Origin: 2-02-FULL-55-14 sp964473365
GTDB taxonomy: Bacteria > Bacteroidota > Ignavibacteria > UBA10030
DNA: 64,000 bases
Assembly (NCBI GenBank): GCA_964473365.1
Contig: CAYYOV010000007.1
Location: 1-64,000, forward strand
Direction of reading: 5' to 3'
Position numbers and translations under genes: made by a program. The notes beneath the pieces are model-generated. The model had not been told where the DNA came from and made no database searches. It saw only the letters and a program-made list of their open reading frames with translations. Position 1 is the stretch's first letter. The number at the start of each line of letters is the position of its first letter. Below are positions 24,408 through 32,824 of the stretch, piece by piece.

Positions 24408-25035
24408 ACGGCCTCAGCAGGATGAGGAGACGGCGACGGAGCGTCTCCAGGGTGTAGGCGTACGGGTCAAGCGACCGCACGTCGTTCGCGAGGGCGTCGA
24501 GTCCCAGACCGCGGAACCAGGCCGAGAAGTCGTTCTCTCCCCGCCCGAGGCGCAACCGGGCGTCGAACATGTGATGGTAGAGCGAGCTGACGCTCACGTG
24601 CTGCAGGGCAGACACGAACTCCCGCAGGGACCGGGCGGTAAATGGGGTCGGAAATACGTACGTCTGCGACGACATGAAATGGAATTCGACGCCATCCGGG
24701 GCCGTAAGTCGTTCGCCCCCGTCCGCGACGTGTCGCTCCAGGACCCCGACGAGCGCTGCGCGGACTCCGGCGATCGTGTCATACTGGACGATGTCGATGC
24801 TCGACAGCTGTTCGGCCAGGGCGCGGTCGTTGAGGCCCGTCTTGGCCCACACCGCGAAGTCGTTCGACGGCTCCGGAGTGAAGAAGTGGTGGCGCTGGAG
24901 GAAGTGGTGGGTATGGTGGTAAACGGAGCTGTCCGGTACTTTCTGGAGGCCCGCCAGGAGCTGGCGAGCGGTCGTTGCGCGGACAGCCAGGAGAAAGGTC
25001 AGATCCTGCTTGGAATAGAATCGGAATTCTGTCAT
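24394..25035 (-). CDS. DUF5752-family protein of the trehalose operon
   Basis: A 213-residue soluble protein that matches what I recall of DUF5752 proteins found beside trehalose glycosyltransferase genes. It appears to be an internal duplication: VYHHTHHFLQRHHFF...NDFAVWAKTGLNDRALAEQL in the first half resembles LYHHMFDARLRLGRGENDFSAWFRGLGLDALAND in the second. No catalytic motif is recognised, though the conserved YHH and NDF(A/S)xW elements suggest a ligand or metal site. The ATG at 25035 overlaps the mscS TGA by four nt, and its 3' end overlaps treT. The tight coupling suggests a regulator or partner of TreT/OtsAB, which is inference. Confidence 0.8.
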   Translation of the reverse strand: MTEFRFYSKQDLTFLLAVRATTARQLLAGLQKVPDSSVYHHTHHFLQRHHFFTPEPSNDFAVWAKTGLNDRALAEQLSSIDIVQYDTIAGVRAALVGVLERHVADGGERLTAPDGVEFHFMSSQTYVFPTPFTARSLREFVSALQHVSVSSLYHHMFDARLRLGRGENDFSAWFRGLGLDALANDVRSLDPYAYTLETLRRRLLILLRPYDRT

Positions 25036-26126
25036 GAGGTTCCTCCGCTTCCGCCGCCGGCCGCCGCACCTGTTGCAGCCGCGTGCTGCACGATGAGGGT
25101 GCGCGTCGGGAAGGCAAACTCGATCCCCGCCGCCTGCAACGCGCGCGCCAAGCCGATATTGATGGCTTGCTGTGCGTCCATGTACGCGTTGTAGTCGGGC
25201 GAGAGGACGTAGTAGACGCACTCGTACACCAGGGCCGATTCTCCGAATTCCTTGAAGTGCGCCCGGTCGAATCGTACACCCGCCTGTTGCTCGACGACCT
25301 GCCGGGCGATGCCTGAGATCTTGGCCATCATGTCGGCCGGCGTCTGGTAGGTGACGCCGAACTGGAACAGGATCCTCCGTTCCTGCATCCGCTTGAAGTT
25401 TCGGATGCGGCTGCGGAGGAGGTCCGCGTTCGAGACGATGAGCTGTTCGCCCGACAACGATCGGATCCGAGTCGTCTTGAGGCCGATATACTCGACCGTA
25501 CCGGCGAGCTGGTCAACGACGATGAAATCGCCGATGACGAACGGTTTGTCGAGCACGATCGACAGCGATGCGAACAGGTCGCCCAGGACATTCTGCAGGG
25601 CCAGGGCGACGGCGATACCACCGATCCCCAGTCCGGCGATGAGGCCGGTAATGTCGACCCCAAGATTCCCGAGTCCAACGAGCACCACGATCGACCACAG
25701 CGCGAGCCGGGCCACGAATCCGATGGCCGTCATGGTGGCCGTCGTCGTGGGAACTCCGGAATCATCCTGGATCGAGCGTTCCAACCAGAACGACACGGCA
25801 CCGTTACCCCAGAGACCCACCTGCAGCAGCATCGCCAGCCATAGCGTCTGTTGGAGCGCCGATTCCATTGCTGGACGCAGCACCAGAGCGTTCGACCCGA
25901 TGACGGCTGACATCACGAACAACGTCAGCGTGCTCGTGCGGCTGAGCACCTCCGCTAGGAGGTCGTCGACCTTCGTATCGGTCTTCTCGGCCAGCTTCTT
26001 CAGCTTTCGGACGAGGATCCGGCTCGCCATCAGGAAAATGACGAACAGGAGGGCCGTCGCACCGATGGTGATCGCCCAGGTCAGCGGATCGTTCCCAAGA
26101 AAGCTTTTGCTCAGCAAGGATTTCAT
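25032..26126 (-). CDS. MscS-family mechanosensitive channel
   Basis: A 364-residue protein. Several N-terminal transmembrane helices precede the pore-lining helix and MscS signature (DITGLIAGLGIGGIAVALALQNVLGDLFASLSIVLDKPF), then the beta domain (VIGDFIVVDQLAGTVEYIGLKTTRIRSLSGEQLIVSNADLL). It opens under membrane tension during hypo-osmotic shock to release solutes. It is the second gene of the trehalose operon, 39 nt after the GNAT/nitrilase gene and overlapping DUF5752 by four nt, so compatible-solute synthesis and the release valve are cotranscribed. The C-terminal tail is Gly/Ala-rich. Confidence 0.93.
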   Translation of the reverse strand: MKSLLSKSFLGNDPLTWAITIGATALLFVIFLMASRILVRKLKKLAEKTDTKVDDLLAEVLSRTSTLTLFVMSAVIGSNALVLRPAMESALQQTLWLAMLLQVGLWGNGAVSFWLERSIQDDSGVPTTTATMTAIGFVARLALWSIVVLVGLGNLGVDITGLIAGLGIGGIAVALALQNVLGDLFASLSIVLDKPFVIGDFIVVDQLAGTVEYIGLKTTRIRSLSGEQLIVSNADLLRSRIRNFKRMQERRILFQFGVTYQTPADMMAKISGIARQVVEQQAGVRFDRAHFKEFGESALVYECVYYVLSPDYNAYMDAQQAINIGLARALQAAGIEFAFPTRTLIVQHAAATGAAAGGGSGGTS

Positions 26127-26165
26127 GAAAGGTCGATAGTTCCGGTTGATATCACGAGCACATCG

Positions 26166-27758
26166 TCAACGACCAGCTTTGCCCGATGGATAGTATGCCA
26201 CCTCATAGAGGTCCGACCGACGATCCTGCCGGTTCAACACCATGCCGGTCTGCCGGCTGGGCTTGAGCAGCTCAAGGTCCATGTCGTCCACAATGATTGT
26301 TTCAATGTTCGGGGTCGCTTCCGAAAGTACGCCGTCACGCGTAAACGGAATGTCCGACGGCGTGAGGATCGCCGATTGCGCGTAGTGGACGTCGATGTTC
26401 TCAACCGAAGGAAGGTTTCCCACGCTCCCAGCCAACACCGCATAGACGTTGTTCTCTACGCACCGCGCTTGGGCACAGTAGCGAAGCCGCATGTAGCTGT
26501 ACCGTTCTTCAACACTGAACGGCACGAAGATGATCTGCGCGCCGCGGTCAGCCATGATACGTGTCAGCTCCGGGAATACGATATCGTGGCCGATCTGGAT
26601 GCCGATCTTGCCGCGATCCGTGTCAAAGACCGCTACTTCCGAGCCGGGCTTGAGTCCCCACCAACGGCGCTGGTCGGGGGCGACGTGAAGCTGATATTGC
26701 TTGGCCAGGGTTCCATCGCGCCGGAACAGAAACGCCACATTGTACAGATTGTCATCCTCGACGACGAAATGCGTCCCCCCAACGATGTTCACGTTGTACT
26801 TCACGGCCAACCGTGTGAAGAGCTCCAGATAGGCCGGAGTGTATTCCGAGAGCTTCCGCATAGCCAACGCGGGTCGGTCCTTGGGAAGGAAGGTCAGCCA
26901 CTGGGTGGTAAGTTGCTCCGGGAAGAGCACGAAGTCGGTCTTGTAATCGGCAGCCGCGTCGACGAAGTATTCGCACTGAAGCGAGAATTCTTCAAATCCG
27001 GTGACCATCCGAAGCTGCATTTGTACGGCACAGCCCCGCACCGGGGCGAACATCGTGAGCCGTTGATTCGGGTCCGGGACGTAATCCAGGTTCGTCCACT
27101 CGAGGAACGTCGCGTACCCCTGGGACTCGGCGTCGCTCGACAGATAGTTCGGGATGAGTCGCTTGAGGACGAACCCGTTCGACAACTGCGTCGTCAAGAC
27201 CGGATCGATCAGGACCTTATGGACGACCTTGTCCACGTACTCCCGGGCCGTCATGGTCTTGGCATGCTTGCCGTACCCCGGGATCCGCCCGCCCAGGATG
27301 ATGCGCATCAGGTTGTGCTCACGGGCAAGCTGCTTGCGGGCTTCGTAGAGGCGACGGGCCAGCCGGAGACCCCGGTACTCCGGGTCGACCATGATCTCGA
27401 TGCCATAGAGCGTATTGCCGTTCGGCGAATGATTGCGGATGAATCCCGCATCGGCGATCTCCGTCCAGCTGTGCCACTCATGGTACAGGTCGAAGTCCAG
27501 GATCAGGCTGTTGGATGATGCGACAATCTTCCCCTGGTGCTCGATACAGATCTGTCCCTGCGGAAACAGCGCGAGCTGGCTTTCGATCTGCGGGCGGGAC
27601 CACGGTTTCATGCCCGGAAAGCACTTCTCCTGCAGCTCGGTGATCTGATCGTAGTCCTCCAGCCGGAGGGGCCGAACCAGCACTTTTCGCTCAAAATCCT
27701 TCAGATCGTCGTTTGCCACAATGTCACCTGCTGGCGGTGGTTGGTCGGTAGGCGGCAC
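26166..27758 (-). CDS. GNAT acetyltransferase fused to nitrilase-fold domain lacking the catalytic Cys
   Basis: A 530-residue fusion. Residues about 25-225 are a GNAT domain (VRPLRLEDYDQITELQEKCF, YGIEIMVDPEYRGLRLARRLYEARKQLA). Residues about 240-515 are a carbon-nitrogen hydrolase domain. Of the Glu-Lys-Cys triad, Glu is in LFPEQL and Lys in LAKQYQLHV, but the nucleophile segment, normally IQICYDxEFPE, reads IQIGHDIVFPE, with Gly390 (codon at 26589-26591) replacing Cys. The GNAT half looks complete, so amide hydrolysis is unlikely while acetyl transfer may persist. Such fusions (YhcX-like) are widespread but of unknown substrate. It heads the MscS-DUF5752-TreT-OtsAB operon. Confidence 0.9.
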   Translation of the reverse strand: MPPTDQPPPAGDIVANDDLKDFERKVLVRPLRLEDYDQITELQEKCFPGMKPWSRPQIESQLALFPQGQICIEHQGKIVASSNSLILDFDLYHEWHSWTEIADAGFIRNHSPNGNTLYGIEIMVDPEYRGLRLARRLYEARKQLAREHNLMRIILGGRIPGYGKHAKTMTAREYVDKVVHKVLIDPVLTTQLSNGFVLKRLIPNYLSSDAESQGYATFLEWTNLDYVPDPNQRLTMFAPVRGCAVQMQLRMVTGFEEFSLQCEYFVDAAADYKTDFVLFPEQLTTQWLTFLPKDRPALAMRKLSEYTPAYLELFTRLAVKYNVNIVGGTHFVVEDDNLYNVAFLFRRDGTLAKQYQLHVAPDQRRWWGLKPGSEVAVFDTDRGKIGIQIGHDIVFPELTRIMADRGAQIIFVPFSVEERYSYMRLRYCAQARCVENNVYAVLAGSVGNLPSVENIDVHYAQSAILTPSDIPFTRDGVLSEATPNIETIIVDDMDLELLKPSRQTGMVLNRQDRRSDLYEVAYYPSGKAGR

Positions 27759-27776
27759 ACCCCTAGAGAATACGAT

Positions 27777-27800
27777 GGGCGTCGATCACCTCCGACGCCC
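27777..27800 (-). terminator. Perfect 8-bp hairpin after the amidohydrolase gene
   Basis: GGGCGTCG (27777-27784) and CGACGCCC (27793-27800) pair around an 8-nt loop between the amidohydrolase stop and the GNAT/nitrilase start. There is no T-run on the minus strand, so termination is uncertain. A loose promoter-like TTGTAT-N18-TATTAC lies upstream of it on the minus strand. Confidence 0.4.
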
Positions 27801-27856
27801 TGCGCTCCATTAGTAATAAAGGGTTTCTGCGGAAACATACAAGGGTTGGAGGCCGA

Positions 27857-28720
27857 TCATGCCGGCCCCATGGTTCTGCCCAGCCAGCCGAGCAATCCCG
27901 ATGCGCTGGCGCTCCCGCCACTGATGGGAATGTCGAAGAGGCGGGCGGCGTTCTGCGACATGATCTTTTCCAGGTCGGCGGTGGGAATGTTCAGTTCCTC
28001 GATGAACTCGAGATACGACCGCATCGACGAGATCGGCCAGTCGGTACCGAACAGGACCTTCGTCGGCTCCATGCCATAAACGAGCATCTCCTGCAACTGA
28101 TCGCGCATGTAGCTCTCGAAGCGGTCGGTGAAATCGCCGAGCACGAGTCCCGAGATGTCGGTGTAGACGTTCTCGTTCTTATAGACGACCTCCATCGTGT
28201 CCTGAAACCACGGGTTGCCGAGGTGACAGATGATGATCGAGACGTCCGGATGGTCCACGGCCACTTCGTCAACTTCAAGCGGATGGGCGTACTTCAGCTT
28301 GCCTTTGGCCGAGAACGTATCGCCCGTGTGGATCATGACCGGAATTCGGTGCTCAGCCGCGAACCGAAAGACCGGCCGAAGCTTCGGGTCGTGCGGATAG
28401 TACGGCTCGTATCCCGGATACAGCTTGAGACCACGCACGATCCTTTCAGCCACCAGCGGCCGCAGGGCATCGAGCATTTCGGGCTGGAAGGAGGCCGCCC
28501 CGATGCCGGCGACCACGGAGAACTCCTTGTGACCCCGGACAGCTCCGGCCACTTCGAGTGTGGACGGACGTCCAGGAAGATCCTTGAAGGAGGTGAGGAT
28601 CACTGCGTGGTCCACCCGGTTCATCTGCATCTCGCGACGAAGGTCGTCAAGCCGATGGGGCAGGGCCGGACGGTCTTCGTGCTCATACCAGTTCACGTGC
28701 ACATGACAATCGATGATCAT
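27857..28720 (-). CDS. Amidohydrolase-2 family metal-dependent hydrolase
   Basis: A 287-residue TIM-barrel hydrolase. Metal ligands are visible as DCHVH near the N-terminus, IPVMIHTGDT, IIICHLGNPWF and the catalytic-acid aspartate in VLFGTDWPISSM. The family includes ACMSD-type decarboxylases and small lactonases/hydrolases acting on carbon-nitrogen or carbon-carbon bonds; substrate is unknown. The ATG at 28720 is 14 nt after the stop of the preceding membrane gene, indicating cotranscription. The upstream extension of the frame reads into that gene's tail and lacks conservation. Confidence 0.88.
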   Translation of the reverse strand: MIIDCHVHVNWYEHEDRPALPHRLDDLRREMQMNRVDHAVILTSFKDLPGRPSTLEVAGAVRGHKEFSVVAGIGAASFQPEMLDALRPLVAERIVRGLKLYPGYEPYYPHDPKLRPVFRFAAEHRIPVMIHTGDTFSAKGKLKYAHPLEVDEVAVDHPDVSIIICHLGNPWFQDTMEVVYKNENVYTDISGLVLGDFTDRFESYMRDQLQEMLVYGMEPTKVLFGTDWPISSMRSYLEFIEELNIPTADLEKIMSQNAARLFDIPISGGSASASGLLGWLGRTMGPA

Positions 28721-28734
28721 TGCGGTTCCGTTCC

Positions 28735-29400
28735 CTAGCGGTTCTTCCAGATGTTCTCGAGGACCTTCGCAGCCCAATCACGTCCCCCCAATCCAAAGGC
28801 GAGGGCTAGCGCAAGACAGAGACCGCCGAAGGCGATCTGAAAGGCCGACACGAGGATGGCGCCGCCGATCGAAAGCTGCTCGAGTGCGACCGTGAGGACG
28901 AAGAAGAGCACGGCGTAGTACGTGAGGCCGGCGATGAACGGGACGCCCTTGATGCCGATATTGTTCAGGTATCCTGAGGTCACCGTTCGAATCAGGTTGG
29001 CGAAGAGGCTCCCGAAGATCAACACGAGCACGGCTCCCAGCACGTTCGGCAAATAGCTCACGATCTGTTGGATCAGGTCGGCCGCCGCGCTGACGCCAAG
29101 GCTGTGAAGCACAGCCAGCAACATGGTGAGCAACAGGACCCAATAGATGATATTCGCGAGGATGGTCACGAACGTGAATGAAACGCCTCCGCGCAGCAAG
29201 AAGTTCTCGATGCCAGCCTTCTCTGCGAGCGCATCAACCCGGGCCAATCGGAGCACCCGCAGCGTAGCGCGTCGAACAAGCTTCGCCACGATCCAGCCTC
29301 CGATCAGCAGGACGATCCCCGCGATGAGGCGGGGCAGCAACTGCAGGACCTGGATCCAGAAATCCTTCAATGACTCCCAAACGGTCGTGATTTCACCCAT
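28735..29400 (-). CDS. Conserved TM-helix membrane protein (MscS-related, no beta domain)
   Basis: A 221-residue membrane protein with amphipathic N-terminal helix and about five transmembrane helices. Two repeats resemble the Pfam conserved TM-helix family (LPRLIAGIVLLIGGWIVAKLVRR and LPNVLGAVLVLIFGSLFANLIRT), which in cyanobacterial and proteobacterial proteins accompany MscS-like channels. The pore and beta domain of MscS are missing. It lies 24 bp after the antiporter and 14 bp before the amidohydrolase, and a second, genuine MscS occurs 3 kb away. A channel role is inferred. Confidence 0.82.
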   Translation of the reverse strand: MGEITTVWESLKDFWIQVLQLLPRLIAGIVLLIGGWIVAKLVRRATLRVLRLARVDALAEKAGIENFLLRGGVSFTFVTILANIIYWVLLLTMLLAVLHSLGVSAAADLIQQIVSYLPNVLGAVLVLIFGSLFANLIRTVTSGYLNNIGIKGVPFIAGLTYYAVLFFVLTVALEQLSIGGAILVSAFQIAFGGLCLALALAFGLGGRDWAAKVLENIWKNR

Positions 29401-29424
29401 GTTCGTGCCTCCTTCGAATGATGT

Positions 29425-30639
29425 TCAGGCCCGTGATTGAGCGGGTCGAACGCGCTCGGCCAAATAGACGAGGATGGCCGTCGCAATGATGCTGAGAAAC
29501 ACCACGCCATAGACCAGGTCCTGCATCTGCCCGCCTCGCTGCAGACCAAGCTGGATCGGAAGCCCAGCCAGAACGGCGGCGGCGGTACCTTTCGGGATCA
29601 GCACCGACATCGAGACCAGATCGTCGCCGGTCCCGCCGAGGATCCGTGTCGCGAGCTGCACGCCCAGCACCCGGGCCAACAGGAGTCCTCCAACCAGCGC
29701 CAGACCGGTCGCGAGCGCGACATAGTCTCCCAATTGGAGTGAGATGCCGAGATAGACAAAGAAGAAGGTCTTCACCAGGAAGACCGCTTCGCTGAAGAAG
29801 AGCTTCTCAGTTTCACTGTGCGCGAGCGGGGACAGTTTGGTCCGTTGATGGATCCAGGGAAGGTCCAACGACGCGACGTTGCCAAGGATGATGCCGAACG
29901 CCAGCGCGGCAATGGGACCACTATATCCCAGGAACTCGGTCAATCCGTAGACGATGAAGACCGCCGACGGGGTCAAGAAGATAGCGTTCCGCAACTGTCG
30001 TACCCTATCGAGCGTCAACGACCAGACATAGCCTGAGATCGCCCCCAGCACGATCGCAAAGACGAACGATGCGATGAGTTGGCCAATCAGGAGACCGACC
30101 GACATCCGGCCCATCTCCAGCGTTTGCAGCAATGCGAGCGCGATGACGATCGAGATCGCCTCTCCGATCGGGGACTCGAGCAACAATGTGGTCCGCCCAG
30201 AATCGGAGATCTTCATCTGCCGGGCCAACGGGATGACGACCGAGGGAGCCGGTCCGGCGAGGATCGCCCCCACATAGAGAGACTCAAGCGTCGAAAGCGG
30301 CAACGTCAGCACTAGGGCGCCCGAGAGAAGAGCCCATGCGATCACGTACGTAAACACGGTGACGAGGATCGTGTTCTTCCATGCCTTCCGAAGTTCGGCG
30401 ATGCTGATCTCGAGTCCGCCCTCGAACAGGATGATGACGAGAGCGATCGTCGTGAAGACGCTGCCGACCTTCCCAAAGTCCTGAGGGCGGACGATACCGA
30501 AGGCGGGTCCGAGCATGACCCCGATCAGGATCAGCCAAAGAACATCCGGCACGCGGGTACGCTCAAACACCGCTACAAATGCGTGGGCCAGAAAGACCAG
30601 TCCGCCGATGAACAAGATCACAGTTGCCAGATCATGCAT
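29425..30639 (-). CDS. Cation:proton antiporter (CPA family)
   Basis: A 404-residue polytopic transporter with about 12 helices of the sodium/proton exchanger fold: RVPDVLWLILIGVMLGPAFG, TTIALVIILFEGGLEI, YVGAILAGPAPSVVIPLARQM, TTLLLESPIGEAISIVIALALLQ and IPKGTAAAVLAGLPIQ. It should exchange K+ or Na+ for protons across the inner membrane. The discontinuous-helix acidic residues (ESPIGEA) differ from the usual ND/DD pair, so ion preference is open. ATG 30639 was chosen; a GTG at 30684 would add 15 weakly conserved residues. It heads the minus-strand run that continues to the amidohydrolase. Confidence 0.9.
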   Translation of the reverse strand: MHDLATVILFIGGLVFLAHAFVAVFERTRVPDVLWLILIGVMLGPAFGIVRPQDFGKVGSVFTTIALVIILFEGGLEISIAELRKAWKNTILVTVFTYVIAWALLSGALVLTLPLSTLESLYVGAILAGPAPSVVIPLARQMKISDSGRTTLLLESPIGEAISIVIALALLQTLEMGRMSVGLLIGQLIASFVFAIVLGAISGYVWSLTLDRVRQLRNAIFLTPSAVFIVYGLTEFLGYSGPIAALAFGIILGNVASLDLPWIHQRTKLSPLAHSETEKLFFSEAVFLVKTFFFVYLGISLQLGDYVALATGLALVGGLLLARVLGVQLATRILGGTGDDLVSMSVLIPKGTAAAVLAGLPIQLGLQRGGQMQDLVYGVVFLSIIATAILVYLAERVRPAQSRA

Positions 30640-30697
30640 GCGCGATGTGCTCGTCGATTGACCGGGGTTGTCGGAGGCCGGCACTCGGCCGATTCAT

Positions 30698-30721
30698 CTC
30701 CCTGTGATAATAGGGAGTTTT
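30698..30721 (+). other. Hairpin with T4 in the antiporter/oxidoreductase divergent region
   Basis: CTCCCT (30698-30703) pairs with AGGGAG (30712-30717), followed by TTTT on the plus strand. It lies between two divergent starts, so on the plus strand it would sit in the oxidoreductase leader if transcription begins upstream. No clear promoter was identified here. Confidence 0.4.
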
Positions 30722-30821
30722 CCCTCTAATGAGAATCCCGCACGCAATGGCTCGTCCGCTCTCTGGTAATTGCCTGCGGCAAATCGTACACTTCAGACAG
30801 ACGATTTACCAGGAGCGCCGT

Positions 30822-31811
30822 ATGACGCATGACCCGTTGCGATTCGGCATCGTCGGATTCGGCCTCTTCGCCGAACGCACCATCCTTCCGGCGATCCGTG
30901 GATCGGGCAACGCAGTGGTCACCGCCCTGCAAAAGCGATCCTCCGACGCCGCTGCTGCCAAAGCCCGCGAACACGATATTCCACTCGCCTTCGACGACCC
31001 CGCCGGTCTCGTCGCTCATCCCGAGGTCGATGCCGTCTTTATTGTGTCGGCAAATGCCGCACATGCCGGCGAGGCGATCGCCGCCGCCAGGGCAGGGAAG
31101 CACGTGCTCGTCGAAAAGCCGATGGCCGCGACGGTGAAGCAGGCGGAGCAGATGGTCGCCGCCTGCCGCGAAGCGGGCGTTCAGCTGATGGTCGGGCACA
31201 TGGTCCGCTTCTCGCCCGTCATCAACCGGATGAAACAGCTCATGCAGGAGGGGGCCATCGGTCGCGTGTCACACGTCGAGACCCAGTTCTTCTACGATCA
31301 TCGTCTCTCGCGCCGCGAATGGCTCTTTGACCCGAAGGTCGCCGGTGGCGGTCCCGTGCATGATATCGGGGTGCATTGTCTCGACACGATCCGATATCTG
31401 CTCGACAGCGATCCCGTTGTCGTGCGATCGGTGCTCGATGCGCCGCCGACTGCCGACCGCACCGAATCGACCGCCGCGATCGTTCTCCAATTCCCCACCG
31501 GGGTGCTCGGCTCGATCTACTGTTCGTTCGCCGGCGGGTATCGCCGCTCCTTTATCGAGGTGCGCGGCACCGACGGAACGCTCTCAGCGTTCGATTTCAC
31601 GCGAAGTGCAATGCCGGTGATCCTCCATCGTGTGCATTCCCATGATGGCGAACCGCTTCAGCCGCACATTGAGCAGTTCATCGTTCCCAACCTGTACTCG
31701 CACGAGGTGCAACTGTTCGTCGACGCCGTCCGCGGCACTGCCCCCAATCCTATCCCCGGCGAGCAGGGGCTCATTAATCAGCGCATTCTACAGAAGATTC
31801 TGGAGTCGTGA
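30822..31811 (+). CDS. Gfo/Idh/MocA family oxidoreductase
   Basis: A 329-residue NAD(P)-dependent dehydrogenase. The Rossmann half reads RFGIVGFGLFAERTILPAI, the cofactor/substrate motif is HVLVEKPMA, and the C-terminal domain carries GGGPVHDIGVHCLDTIRYLL with the catalytic-type His. Members oxidise or reduce sugars, inositols and related compounds; substrate is not predictable. AGGAG at 30811-30815 with 6-nt spacing fixes the ATG at 30822. It stands alone, convergent with pdxJ. Confidence 0.92.
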   Translation: MTHDPLRFGIVGFGLFAERTILPAIRGSGNAVVTALQKRSSDAAAAKAREHDIPLAFDDPAGLVAHPEVDAVFIVSANAAHAGEAIAAARAGKHVLVEKPMAATVKQAEQMVAACREAGVQLMVGHMVRFSPVINRMKQLMQEGAIGRVSHVETQFFYDHRLSRREWLFDPKVAGGGPVHDIGVHCLDTIRYLLDSDPVVVRSVLDAPPTADRTESTAAIVLQFPTGVLGSIYCSFAGGYRRSFIEVRGTDGTLSAFDFTRSAMPVILHRVHSHDGEPLQPHIEQFIVPNLYSHEVQLFVDAVRGTAPNPIPGEQGLINQRILQKILES

Positions 31812-31944
31812 GCGAGATCGGGCGACTGTGCGCTCGATCCAACGGGGGTTGGGGGGGTGAGGCGATACGATGGCCTCGGCGAACCGTGGGTCTTTCTGCG
31901 TTGCCTCATCCTGCTGCGTGGTGCTCTTCGTGAATCCCGTCCGG

Positions 31945-32691
31945 TCATCGCGTCGAACGCCGCGCCCTCTGCACGATCGCAACCATTTCCCGCACTGCGG
32001 TCTCTAATCCCACCGTCAATGCTCGCACGATGATCGCGTATCCAATGCTCATCTCACCGATCGCCGGGAGAGCCGCGAGCCGTTGCACATTCCGGTAGTT
32101 CAAACCGTGACCGGCGTTGACCCCGAGGCCGATGGTCCGCGCATACACGGCGGCGGAGCGGAGACGGCGAAATTCCGCGGTCCGTCGTGCTGCCGTCCTC
32201 GCATCAGAATAATCGCCCGTGTGCAATTCGACCCAGTCGGCCTCCGTCGAACGCGCCGCATCCAATTGTCGGTGGTCCGGATCTGTGAACAGGCTCACGG
32301 GAATCCCCGCATCGTGAAATCGGGCGACAACCTGTTTCATCTTCCGCAGCTGACGTGCAACATCGAGTCCACCTTCGGTCGTCAGCTCATGCCGACGTTC
32401 GGGAACCAGGGTCACAAGGTCGGGCTTCGTGCGAAGGGCTATCCGCATGATCTCCGGGGTGGCCGCCATCTCGAGGTCGAGCTTCATACTGATCTCCCTG
32501 CGCAGACGTCGAACGTCCTCATCCCGTATGTGGCGGCGATCCTCCCGCAAATGGCAGACGATCCCGTCTGCCCCGGCTCGAAGGCACGTTCGGGCCGCCT
32601 CGACGATGTCCGGCAGGCGCCCATTCCGGGCGTTCCGAAGAGTCGCGATGTGATCGATGTTGATGAGCAGGCTTATCGGCCTGGAAGGCAT
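31945..32691 (-). CDS. pdxJ: Pyridoxine 5'-phosphate synthase
   Basis: A 248-residue TIM barrel that condenses 1-deoxyxylulose-5-phosphate with 3-amino-2-oxopropyl phosphate in DXP-dependent vitamin B6 synthesis. It shows LLINIDHIATLRNAR, GADGIVCHLREDRRHI, MKLDLEMAATPEIM, PDLVTLVPERRHELTTEGGLDV, VELHTGDYSDA and GVNAGHGLNYRNV, all PdxJ signatures. ATGs at 32709, 32700 and 32691 are possible; 32691 fits family length. TATATT occurs upstream on the minus strand (around 32736) without a matching -35. It shares DXP as precursor with the dxr pathway encoded 10 kb away. Confidence 0.95.
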   Translation of the reverse strand: MPSRPISLLINIDHIATLRNARNGRLPDIVEAARTCLRAGADGIVCHLREDRRHIRDEDVRRLRREISMKLDLEMAATPEIMRIALRTKPDLVTLVPERRHELTTEGGLDVARQLRKMKQVVARFHDAGIPVSLFTDPDHRQLDAARSTEADWVELHTGDYSDARTAARRTAEFRRLRSAAVYARTIGLGVNAGHGLNYRNVQRLAALPAIGEMSIGYAIIVRALTVGLETAVREMVAIVQRARRSTR

Positions 32692-32824
32692 TGAGACCAT
32701 GGGGGACATTCCAAACTATGACAATCGGAAGAATATACGCAATTTCCCTTGTCGACGGGTCGCAACAACGGTCCATGTGGCTCCGTATCCCCGAATGGAA
32801 CCGACCTCATTCCCGAGATCACCC

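Noticed and set aside
32725..32745. TATATT upstream of pdxJ on the minus strand as a full promoter
   Set aside because: No TTG-like -35 box occurs at 16-18 nt, so the -10 match alone was judged insufficient.
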